64,000 nt of DNA from Flaviaesturariibacter aridisoli (GTDB lineage Bacteria; Bacteroidota; Bacteroidia; Chitinophagales; Chitinophagaceae): positions 1-64,000 of the forward strand of contig NZ_SKFH01000003.1 of the NCBI RefSeq assembly GCF_004343705.1, written 5' to 3'. A program made the translations under genes and the position numbers. Shown here one piece after another: positions 1 to 6,677 of this stretch. The notes under the pieces are model-generated. The model saw only the letters and a list, made by a program, of their open reading frames with translations, made no database searches and was not told the DNA's origin. How positions within the stretch are numbered: the first letter of the stretch is position 1; each line of letters starts with the position of its first letter.

Positions 1-548
1 TTCAAGGCCGTTTTCAGGGCACAGGCAACACCTTCTGTTGCCAGGCTATCGGATACGAAGTGCCCTACAATCTTGCGCGAGTAGGCGTCGGTGATCAGCG
101 ACAGGTAGGCGGTATTTTCCTTGGTTGTGACGTAAGTGATGTCGGCCACCCAGAGTTGTTCCGGACGCGTCAGCTCCAGGCCTTCGGTGCGGTTGGGATG
201 CTTGCGCAACCAGTGTTTGGAGTTTGTCGTTTTCGTATAGCACTTACGCGGTTGCACCAACAGGTGCTCGCCCCGCAGGTAGTCGAACAGGGCGTCGCGC
301 CCCAGCTTCAAGCCCCGGGTCTTTAGTTCGGGGGCAAGCAGGTAATGAAGCTTGCGGGTACCAAGACGGGGCATGAGCTGTCGCTTTTCCTGCACCAGGT
401 GGCGTACAGGCGCCAGCCGAAGGGCGCGCACTTCATTGCGGCTGCGCTGCTGGTAAAAGGCTTGCCGTGAGATGCCAAGCAGCCTGCAGGCGCGGCTCAG
501 GCTCAGCCGTCCTTGCGTTTGGAGGGTTTGGGCAGCTTGGCGCGCAAC
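1..548 (-). CDS. IS3-family transposase OrfB (DDE integrase core), C-terminus outside window
   Basis: This is the catalytic half of the transposase, which cuts and joins the IS ends. The frame has no early ATG; it is continuous with orfA in the -1 frame, so it is expected to be made as an OrfAB fusion through frameshifting at 548-554. After the junction the translation shows the HTH-like start LLGISRQAFYQQR and then WVADITYV (first catalytic Asp, codon 143-141) and LSLITDAYSRKIVG, the hallmarks of the IS3 rve domain. The second Asp and the Glu lie beyond the window edge, so integrity cannot be judged. Confidence 0.85.
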
Positions 549-889
549 TTTTTTGGCAACACGATTCCGAACTGCTTTTCCGCTACCTCGATGGTGGTTT
601 CCAGCAGCAGGTTCTTGTCGCGCTCCCATTGAAGTGCAGCTTCCAGTTCTTTGATGCGCTGCTCCGGGGTCTTTTCTGCTTTTTCCATACGCGAACGGGT
701 TTTCCACTGTAAGGTACCCAGTTTGCGTAGCCAGACCAACACCGTTGTCTTGCCTTGAATTCCGTAATGACGCTGGGCCTGCAGGTAGGTAAACTCCCCT
801 TTCTCGATCTGGGCAACTACCTGCAATTTGAAGGATAGTGTATAATCCTTCTGACTCTTCCGTTTCCTTGACTGTCCTGATGTTGACAT
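503..889 (-). CDS. IS3-family transposase OrfA (HTH protein)
   Basis: 128 residues, the usual size for IS3 orfA. The N-terminal half is a helix-turn-helix with the family pattern YTLSFKLQVVAQIEKGE followed by AQRHYGIQGKTTVLVWLRK, which binds the terminal repeats. The C-terminal half, from EKTPEQRIKELEAAL, is a predicted coiled coil used for multimerisation and it continues into the frameshift site. The ATG at 889 lies about 40 bases inside the IS end. The neighbouring orfB frame overlaps its last 46 bases. Confidence 0.85.
   Translation of the reverse strand: MSTSGQSRKRKSQKDYTLSFKLQVVAQIEKGEFTYLQAQRHYGIQGKTTVLVWLRKLGTLQWKTRSRMEKAEKTPEQRIKELEAALQWERDKNLLLETTIEVAEKQFGIVLPKKLRAKLPKPSKRKDG
548..554 (-). 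promoter_or_regulatory. Programmed -1 ribosomal frameshift site (A AAA AAG)
   Basis: On the minus strand orfA reads CCA AAA AAG in frame, giving the heptamer A_AAA_AAG, the classical slippery sequence of IS3-family elements. Slipping back one base leads into a frame without stops that continues directly into the integrase domain, while the zero frame stops at 503-505. Confidence 0.75.
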
Positions 890-906
890 ACATAAGTCTC
901 AGATGT

Positions 907-930
907 GTCAACTTATTTTAGGACGGGGCA
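907..930 (-). repeat. Terminal end of the IS element
   Basis: The minus strand from 930 inward reads TGCCCCGTCCTAAAATAAGT. It starts with TG and lies just upstream of orfA. The upstream gene's coding frame runs into it at about 930. The matching inverted repeat at the other end is outside the window, so the exact border is inferred. Confidence 0.55.
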
Positions 931-1390
931 GTTTGTTGTCAAAAGGGACGCTGATCGGGCCCAGGTCGATTGTCGTAATGCTTTGCGTCACCAGTGTAAC
1001 CGCTTCTTTTGCATAAAGCGCCTTGATCAGCGCAAACACCACCGAAAACACACTCAGCATCGGAATCTCCACTAGGATCTTGTCAATCAGCACTTCTCCG
1101 AAAGCGGGAATCTTGATTTCGCGGTTCACGGCTTTGGATGATCCGATCAGCGTGTCCTTGTACAGCAGCTTCACGAAGGGAAACTTGATGGAGCAACTGC
1201 CTTTGGTCGGGTTTTTCATCAGCAAGTCAACACGGATGATCAGCCCCGTCCAGGATAACTGGTGAATCATTGCTTTCGGAACCACCACAAGGTTCGCTCC
1301 TGCCCTTTTCAGATTCTGGAAGTATTTCCAACCGGCAATAGCACCCGCTCCCAAGAGTCCGCCGGTGACCAGTTTGCCAAAGGCACTCAT
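908..1390 (-). CDS. Conserved protein of unknown function, 3' end replaced by the IS
   Basis: The frame encodes 160 residues. It has an N-terminal glycine-rich hydrophobic segment (about 8-22, LVTGGLLGAGAIAGW) that could be a membrane anchor, followed by a beta-rich region resembling LEA14/WHy-type folds (ILVEIPML, TTIDLGPISVPF), although I cannot assign a family with certainty. The last seven residues, LPRPKIS, are encoded by the IS end, so the native C-terminus has been removed. The start overlaps the stop of the preceding small gene by four bases (ATGA), which marks it as the last gene of a translationally coupled operon that runs from 2370. Confidence 0.6.
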   Translation of the reverse strand: MSAFGKLVTGGLLGAGAIAGWKYFQNLKRAGANLVVVPKAMIHQLSWTGLIIRVDLLMKNPTKGSCSIKFPFVKLLYKDTLIGSSKAVNREIKIPAFGEVLIDKILVEIPMLSVFSVVFALIKALYAKEAVTLVTQSITTIDLGPISVPFDNKLPRPKIS

Positions 1391-1572
1391 GATTGCTTAT
1401 TTCGTTTGCGCTCGATATAGTCGGCCGTGATCTTGTAGCCCAACCAGATAGCACCACCGATCGTCGCTTTCAGAGCGTAGTCCAACAGGCCGGTGAAATC
1501 GAGGTTGGCCAGCAGGATGCAACCAGTGAGCAAAACATTGGTACCGGAGGTTTCATGTGTTTTTGTTTCCAT
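1387..1572 (-). CDS. Small single-pass membrane protein of unknown function
   Basis: 61 residues with two hydrophobic stretches: NVLLTGCILLANLDF near residue 10, and LLDYALKATIGGAIWLGYKI at about 29-48. The tail is basic (ERKRNKQS). It starts 4 bases after the HTH gene and its stop overlaps the next start, so all are cotranscribed. The size and membrane character would fit a holin-like or anchor protein of a mobile element, but nothing in the sequence proves it. Confidence 0.6.
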   Translation of the reverse strand: METKTHETSGTNVLLTGCILLANLDFTGLLDYALKATIGGAIWLGYKITADYIERKRNKQS

Positions 1573-1576
1573 AGGA

Positions 1577-1813
1577 TTATGCGGCTTTTTTGATATTGAT
1601 CTTTTGCGGGAATCCTAATTGCTGCGCAACGGATTCCACCTGGCCAATTGAATAGTATTGGCACTTCTCTCTTTTCACTTCGACTTTCAGGCCGTCGATC
1701 CACTTTTTCATGGTCTTGGTAGACACATCGTAAATGGCAGCCAGATCTTTCAAACGGTAGGGACGGATGATCAGGTGGCCTTGCTCGTCGAAGTAGCTTT
1801 TGACTACTTTCAC
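1577..1813 (-). CDS. Small helix-turn-helix protein
   Basis: 78 residues. Residues 20-42 (RLKDLAAIYDVSTKTMKKWI) form a MerR/excisionase-like HTH, followed by YYSIGQVESVAQQLGFPQKI. It is a paralogue of the small HTH protein at 2687-2893: both have the order PY-x2-x-LA-x-YxV-x2-xTxKxW and end in Q-V-x6-G-x-P. It lies 5 bases downstream of the 183-residue gene. A DNA-binding role is likely; the target is unknown. Confidence 0.7.
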   Translation of the reverse strand: MKVVKSYFDEQGHLIIRPYRLKDLAAIYDVSTKTMKKWIDGLKVEVKREKCQYYSIGQVESVAQQLGFPQKINIKKAA

Positions 1814-1818
1814 GTGCG

Positions 1819-2370
1819 TTAGTTGAACAGGTAATGAATGGCCGTAACCTGGAACAGGCTGAGCAGGCCGGGCGTTTGTTTGTCGATGAAATAGCTGCGC
1901 CAGTATTGATAGTTCTGAAACGTCGGCTCCTCACTGAATTCCAGTACCGCTTCCGCCAGTGCTTTGATCTCGGCTTTGTAGTTCGGAAGCGAGGCGCGAA
2001 TGGCACGGATCTCTCGGAACCAGTTCTTTGTGCCGGCGAAACCCAGCTCATTTTTTTTGTCGAGCCATACCGAAGGAAGCGGGATGTAGCGGCCTTCCCC
2101 GCTGAGTACATAATGGCGGGCAAGGAGTACCCGCTGGCAGAAGGAAAGGAAAGCGCGACGCGGGTCGCGGGCGAGCGTCAGGTAGTCATAGATGCTTGCT
2201 TTGGCAAGTTCCATTTCACGCGATGAAAATTGGGTGCAGTTCCAAAGCGAACAGTAGGCAAAGTTCCAGGCAGTATTTACCAAATGCTCCAGTTCGGGGT
2301 TTTGCGACAGAGTGCCGCGGATGACGCTGAGTCGGGCAGGGAGTCTTTTTTTGAATGTGCTAGCTTGCAT
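1819..2370 (-). CDS. Hypothetical protein, first gene of small operon
   Basis: 183 residues, predicted mostly alpha-helical and without a signal peptide or obvious motif. It contains several aromatic helical stretches such as LVNTAWNFAYCSLWN and EPTFQNYQYWRSYF. It is the promoter-proximal gene of the operon running leftwards to the IS. I do not recognise the family. Its spacing to the small HTH gene (5 bases) implies a shared function. Confidence 0.6.
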   Translation of the reverse strand: MQASTFKKRLPARLSVIRGTLSQNPELEHLVNTAWNFAYCSLWNCTQFSSREMELAKASIYDYLTLARDPRRAFLSFCQRVLLARHYVLSGEGRYIPLPSVWLDKKNELGFAGTKNWFREIRAIRASLPNYKAEIKALAEAVLEFSEEPTFQNYQYWRSYFIDKQTPGLLSLFQVTAIHYLFN

Positions 2371-2582
2371 TGTCGGTCAGTTTATCGTGGTTGTATATTT
2401 ACTGAGTACAACACAAACTTACTATGGCCGGCAAAGGCCATTTTCCACTTTGAGCACCTTTGTAAACGTTTCTGCAAGTAGTTGCAACAAGTTGTTGTTT
2501 ATTGAAAGTTTGGGCACATTATTTCCTCTTTTTTCGCATTTGAGATTCACGTGAAACTCAGTACAGTAGCGACTTACAGAAA
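2371..2582. other. Intergenic region upstream of the small operon
   Basis: AT-rich, no credible coding frame. It should contain the promoter of the 2370-908 operon; a TTGTACTCAGTAAATATAC stretch lies upstream of the start on the minus strand but a clear -33/-7 pair is not evident. Confidence 0.4.
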
Positions 2583-2606
2583 ATAAAAAAGCCGCTTGAT
2601 GCGGCA
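2583..2606 (-). terminator. Rho-independent terminator
   Basis: On the minus strand the hairpin GCCGC-ATCAA-GCGGC is followed by TTTTTTATTTT. It lies about 80 bases downstream of the small HTH gene that ends at 2687 and would end that transcript. Confidence 0.75.
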
Positions 2607-2686
2607 GACTGTTGCAGATGCAAACAGAACTATTCAGAATGTTTTAGCAGTAATATGATATAGAAAGTATGTCGTTGTTCATTTCA

Positions 2687-2893
2687 TCATTCATCCAGTT
2701 TTCCAGGCAGCCCGATCTTTTCAAAAATGGTTTTCACTTGCAAGGCTGTATACAGCCTGCCGACTTTTGTGCCGATGGACTCCGCATGTGGCGTCAGCCA
2801 GTTCTTAATGGTGCGGTTGGTCACGCCATAAAGATTGGCAAGCTCGGTAATGCTGTACGGCTTCACTTCAAATTGGTTCTTAGTACTCATCAC
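2687..2893 (-). CDS. Small helix-turn-helix protein, paralogue of 1577-1813
   Basis: 68 residues. HTH at about 14-34 (SITELANLYGVTNRTIKNWL), then LYTALQVKTIFEKIGLPGKL. It lies 39 bases after the XRE-ImmA gene on the same strand and is followed by a strong terminator, so the two probably form a regulatory pair. Target unknown. Confidence 0.7.
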   Translation of the reverse strand: MMSTKNQFEVKPYSITELANLYGVTNRTIKNWLTPHAESIGTKVGRLYTALQVKTIFEKIGLPGKLDE

Positions 2894-2932
2894 TTATCCC
2901 TCGTGTTTTAATGTTTGTTTCCGGTTCCTAGC

Positions 2933-3970
2933 TTATCCATAATACCCCACATAATCTCCCGGGTCAAGGGACAGCATGGCACTCATTTCGATGATGCCGG
3001 AGCCGGTACGGGACATGTACTCGGCCAGCATCTGGCGCATCAGTTTTGGTTGCTCTTTGGGAACATCCAGTTCCTCGGGCTCCCGACGGCGGATCCGCTG
3101 TTGGTTAAATTGTTGGATTAGGTATCGTTTCTGGTTGGGTGTGAGTAAGCCAAGATCATCAGCTCGGTACAACAGCGAAATCATCGATACTTTCCACTTC
3201 CGCTTCAGTTCCCCCAGGAGCGGAAGCGTGATTCCCCGCTCAAAGTCTTTCACGATGTGGGCTGCCGGCATCAGGAATTCAGCGGCAAACTCATTTGCCT
3301 CCCGGCTGATATCCCGCTCGGCTGGCACCTCCGTAAAGGTGTGCATGACCAATTGGGCCAGCTCGTAGGCAAGTGAGTAACGCAGTCGGTCGCCAAGCAG
3401 GCTGCTATTGAGGAAAATAACCGGGTATTTGTCCTCCGTGAGCATGCTCCGGCTATCCACACGCTCCGTGCCGAAGGGGAAGCTGTTAACGACGATTCCC
3501 TGCCATTCCAGCGTTCGAACTATATTCTCCACTACCGGAGTACGAATCCCCAATACAAGGCGAAGCTTTTTGGCCGCCTGAGCCGGGGTCTGCTCCACTC
3601 CAACTTCCAGAACTGGAAGTTGCGGAACCGGCTTTTGCAAGGCCCTGGTCAGGAGCTGCACATGGCGGCGCATGATGTTGATCTGCGCTTCTATGGGGGT
3701 TATCAGCTTTACCGGGACGTGCTGGCGTTTCCGATAGGACAAATGAACGGGCACCGGCGATCCATCCTGGAGAAAGAACTGCAATGGGAAGCTGGTAGCC
3801 TCCGAAATAGCGGCTAGCGTTTCCTGACTCACCGGGGTATCTCCCTTTTCTAGCCGGGACACGTTGGCCTTGTGCAAATTGATCTTTTGAGCCAAATCCT
3901 GTTGTGTCAATCCCCTCGCCTCTCTCGCCAGAACCACCATGTTTGGGTTCACCTGTCCCGAAATGTGCAT
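2933..3970 (-). CDS. XRE regulator fused to an ImmA/IrrE-like domain with degenerate metal site
   Basis: 345 residues. Residues about 10-65 form a Cro/CI-type HTH (REARGLTQQDLAQKINLHKA, SRLEKGDTPVSQETLAAIS). The middle to C-terminal part is the IrrE/ImmA fold: LRYSLAYELAQLVMH occupies the place where active members have HELGH, and REANEFAAEFLMPA is the conserved following helix. Both zinc-binding histidines of HExxH are replaced (Y and Q), while the Glu remains, so proteolysis is unlikely by this site. Active relatives cleave phage or ICE repressors. An inverted repeat directly upstream suggests autoregulation. Confidence 0.85.
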   Translation of the reverse strand: MHISGQVNPNMVVLAREARGLTQQDLAQKINLHKANVSRLEKGDTPVSQETLAAISEATSFPLQFFLQDGSPVPVHLSYRKRQHVPVKLITPIEAQINIMRRHVQLLTRALQKPVPQLPVLEVGVEQTPAQAAKKLRLVLGIRTPVVENIVRTLEWQGIVVNSFPFGTERVDSRSMLTEDKYPVIFLNSSLLGDRLRYSLAYELAQLVMHTFTEVPAERDISREANEFAAEFLMPAAHIVKDFERGITLPLLGELKRKWKVSMISLLYRADDLGLLTPNQKRYLIQQFNQQRIRRREPEELDVPKEQPKLMRQMLAEYMSRTGSGIIEMSAMLSLDPGDYVGYYG

Positions 3971-3981
3971 AATGCCCTATT

Positions 3982-3998
3982 TGCTAACAAATTTAGCA
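3982..3998. promoter_or_regulatory. Perfect inverted repeat, candidate operator
   Basis: TGCTAA-CAAAT-TTAGCA is a perfect 6-5-6 inverted repeat 11 bases upstream of the XRE-ImmA start codon. Its position and size fit an XRE dimer binding site for autorepression; binding is inferred. Confidence 0.5.
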
Positions 3999-4168
3999 TT
4001 CTCATTTTGCAAATATTAGGTTTTTGTTGCGGAAAAGTTATCCACAAGAAAAGGCTGCGTTGGGGAATATTTGAGGAAGGATTATGAAAAGCACCTAATT
4101 AGCGTCGTTTTATCCGGGAGGTTTAGGGAGTGTTTAAGGAATGATTCGACAACGATAAAATCAAGGAT

Positions 4169-5752
4169 CTACTTAGCAACTTTGAAGTTCAACTTAAACA
4201 TCTTGGAAAGTGCATATTCAACAAGTGCTCTAAAATTAGCTAAGTCATCATCGGTTATGGTGACAGTCGCACGTTTGTGCACTAATTCAGATCTTAGCCG
4301 ATAGTAATAATCGATCTTTTGCCAATGTCTTTGAGTAAATGGCATAGTTAACTGCACCTCTTTATGAACGTCAAACCTATTCTTCATTATTGATTCCAAT
4401 CGCGGACCGCTGTAGGCTTGGCTTGACTCATTCAACAAATACTCTTTGAAAGCTATTTCTAGCATGCTGTCAAGAGTTAGCATCGCAATTCGATTCTTCT
4501 GGTCCAATTTAAGCTTAACGATTTCATCAACAGCAATCACAGTTTCATATAACCCCACTACCCAAGGCTTTTGATGTGCTAAACCTTTATTTTGACGCTT
4601 TATTATGTCCCCATACTTCGGTTTAACAATCCTTGGAACCGGTGGTACGTGTAAACGAATAGAAATATCATCGACAACTTCTCGCTGCACCTCTCCAACT
4701 GAATATTTAAATACTGTTTCTGCCCAGCCCCCGCCAGTACTAGCCCTTTTTGCGATCGTCGAGTAGTACACAAGCAAGCGCTCTAGGATGTCCTTTACTT
4801 TTCGAAATAGCTCGTGGTTTGGATTTACTTCAGTTTTACTGGAGTTCCAAGGCATTGCTTGTGAAGCTCCATTCAATTTTATTATAGCTCTTACTATTGA
4901 AACGGAAGGATGGGGATTTCCAATCTTCAAAGGCCGATAGCCAATTTCCGCTCCTTTGTATGCCTTAGTTATTAAGCGGTTATTACAATAAAAATACGCA
5001 CCATACTCTCCTCCTGATGGATCACCAGATCGAACTAAGCCAGCCACAATTTCAACCGCAACTGGACCGATTTTGTCAATTTGTATTGTTGTGCAGATGC
5101 TCCTGGGTTCGCTGCCCGCTGGAAATGACCAACTTTCAAACAACTTCGGTTTTACCGACTTACCGTTAACCGTCAATTCAAAAAGTTTGCCTGATAAATG
5201 AAGCCCATAAATCTCTGCTAACTGAACAATTACATCAGACACTAATTCGTCAGTAAGCTTGATCCTAAGTTTGAATAACTCAATTTGAGTTGTACCAGGA
5301 TCAATATTATCAACCTCATATGCAGGAAAAGACCAAGTAGTATCATCCTTAATCCAATGCTCATCGATTTCAACAAGGAATGTTCTATCACTATTGTAAC
5401 GAGTTGTGATGTTAACCTTTTCAGCAAGTGCAATCACTGAACGTTTAGAACCCACACCGAAAATTCCAATTGACTCTTCTAACCCCGTGTTGGTAGAATA
5501 CCCAGGAGCAACGACCATTTTTAAGTCACTCTCTTTTATACCACCACTGTTATCAACTATTGAAATCACCTGCCTCTCTACGTCCAGATGAAGCGACACC
5601 GAAAGCTTTTGACGTTGGTTTCTTTTTCTCCAATTGTCAATAGCATTATCTATTAATTCACACAATGAACTTTTTAAATGATAGTCGGAGATTATTGAAA
5701 GATAAGTCCGTTTTGACGGGGTGCCATCGAGGTCCGCTATCTTCTTTTTCAT
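4169..5752 (-). CDS. GHKL ATPase with C-terminal HEPN-like segment
   Basis: 527 residues from the ATG at 5752; an earlier TTG adds six residues. The N-terminal GHKL (HSP90/MutL/MORC-type) ATPase has the N box CELIDNAIDN (E32, N36), the G1 box VDNSGGI (about 67-73) and the G2 box GIFGVGSKR (about 96-104). The middle region resembles the S5-like domain of this superfamily. The last 90 residues are helical and contain YRLRSELVHKRA with R487 and H492 in an Rx4H arrangement, as in HEPN ribonucleases or the related nucleotidyltransferase partners. It is the last gene of the dnd cluster, 82 bases after the nuclease gene. I infer an ATP-driven sensor or effector in defence. No terminator is obvious downstream. 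Confidence 0.75.
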   Translation of the reverse strand: MKKKIADLDGTPSKRTYLSIISDYHLKSSLCELIDNAIDNWRKRNQRQKLSVSLHLDVERQVISIVDNSGGIKESDLKMVVAPGYSTNTGLEESIGIFGVGSKRSVIALAEKVNITTRYNSDRTFLVEIDEHWIKDDTTWSFPAYEVDNIDPGTTQIELFKLRIKLTDELVSDVIVQLAEIYGLHLSGKLFELTVNGKSVKPKLFESWSFPAGSEPRSICTTIQIDKIGPVAVEIVAGLVRSGDPSGGEYGAYFYCNNRLITKAYKGAEIGYRPLKIGNPHPSVSIVRAIIKLNGASQAMPWNSSKTEVNPNHELFRKVKDILERLLVYYSTIAKRASTGGGWAETVFKYSVGEVQREVVDDISIRLHVPPVPRIVKPKYGDIIKRQNKGLAHQKPWVVGLYETVIAVDEIVKLKLDQKNRIAMLTLDSMLEIAFKEYLLNESSQAYSGPRLESIMKNRFDVHKEVQLTMPFTQRHWQKIDYYYRLRSELVHKRATVTITDDDLANFRALVEYALSKMFKLNFKVAK

Positions 5753-5834
5753 ATACAAAAAACATTTCAACTAAAATGTCATCGGTAAATAGCAAAACAA
5801 CCCACTGGTTATACACAACAACCTTAAGCCATCT

Positions 5835-6638
5835 CTACTCTTCTTCGAAAATCAGGTCGATTGCGTCACTGTAAATCGGAAGCAGCTCCTTTTCTACGCC
5901 AAATTCCTTCTCGATCATTATTTCTACAATACTTAAACCATTTATCAAAACGATCGGAACGGCTCCTGATTGGAAAGATACATCTTTTGCACCCCTATTA
6001 AAATCAGATGTTGTAAACAAGATTCCTTGCTGAAACTTTCCTTGTATATCACCACGAAACTGGTTCACGATTCGACGGTCCACGAGCTTAGTAGTGTAAC
6101 GTTTGCACTCAAAAGCGACAGGCAACGAAGCCAAACCTATTTTCAACTCGCCATGTCCATCAATTCCGCCATCCTTAGACCTAGCAGTCACAACCACATC
6201 TCTAAAACCGTAGGTTTCCAATAACTTCTTACAAAACTGTTCAAACACGAATGCGTCAAGTTCAAAAAGCTTAGCCAATAATGCCTTTTTGAAAACAGCT
6301 AAATACTGCTCATGAAGCGTCTTCAGGCTGTCGAATGAAGAATCACTTTTGATAGCTGAAGATGGCGCAGGTATGCTTAAAGAAATATCTTTTTTACCCT
6401 TGATCCAATAAGTCCCATCAGCTAAAAAGAGAAAATGCTTGGTCTTATGCGCAGTTGGAAAGCTAAGATTCTCGCTATGCCGTCTTAGTTGAGTTCGAAC
6501 AATGTGTTCCGGATTCTCGGCATTAAAGCGATACAAATCGTCTTCTTTTACTCGTTTATAGATCTCCTGAACACGTAGTGGCTTACCTTCTAACTCTAAG
6601 GCTGCAATTATTGCTTCATTTATGGTTCTTTTTGGCAT
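5835..6638 (-). CDS. HARE-HTH/Mrr-type restriction endonuclease
   Basis: 267 residues in two parts. Residues 4-80 are a HARE-type winged helix (TINEAIIAALELEGKPLRVQ, then HFLFLADGTYWIKG), a module often fused to restriction and DNA-modification-reading enzymes. Residues about 125-250 are an Mrr-like PD-(D/E)xK nuclease: FEQFCKKLLETYGFRDVVVT, DGGIDGHGELK with D160, and FECKRY with E177 and K179 as the expected metal and catalytic residues. It lies 39 bases after the DndE-ATPase gene and is cotranscribed. Mrr-family enzymes cleave modified DNA; here either cleavage of DNA lacking phosphorothioate or of foreign modified DNA is possible. Confidence 0.85.
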   Translation of the reverse strand: MPKRTINEAIIAALELEGKPLRVQEIYKRVKEDDLYRFNAENPEHIVRTQLRRHSENLSFPTAHKTKHFLFLADGTYWIKGKKDISLSIPAPSSAIKSDSSFDSLKTLHEQYLAVFKKALLAKLFELDAFVFEQFCKKLLETYGFRDVVVTARSKDGGIDGHGELKIGLASLPVAFECKRYTTKLVDRRIVNQFRGDIQGKFQQGILFTTSDFNRGAKDVSFQSGAVPIVLINGLSIVEIMIEKEFGVEKELLPIYSDAIDLIFEEE

Positions 6639-6677
6639 ATGAAAGTGGAGGAAGGCTTATGTAATTCAATAATTACC

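Larger units (their letters stand above)
1..930 (-). mobile_element. IS3-family insertion sequence, partial (left part outside window)
   Basis: The element is read on the minus strand, so its 5' end is at about 930 and it runs off the window at base 1. It holds an orfA with a small basic HTH protein followed by an orfB in the -1 frame with the rve integrase core, the layout of the IS3 family. The outer end reads TGCCCCGTCC on the minus strand and falls inside the coding frame of the neighbouring gene, whose last codons come from the element. The other end and the target duplication cannot be seen. Confidence 0.85.
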
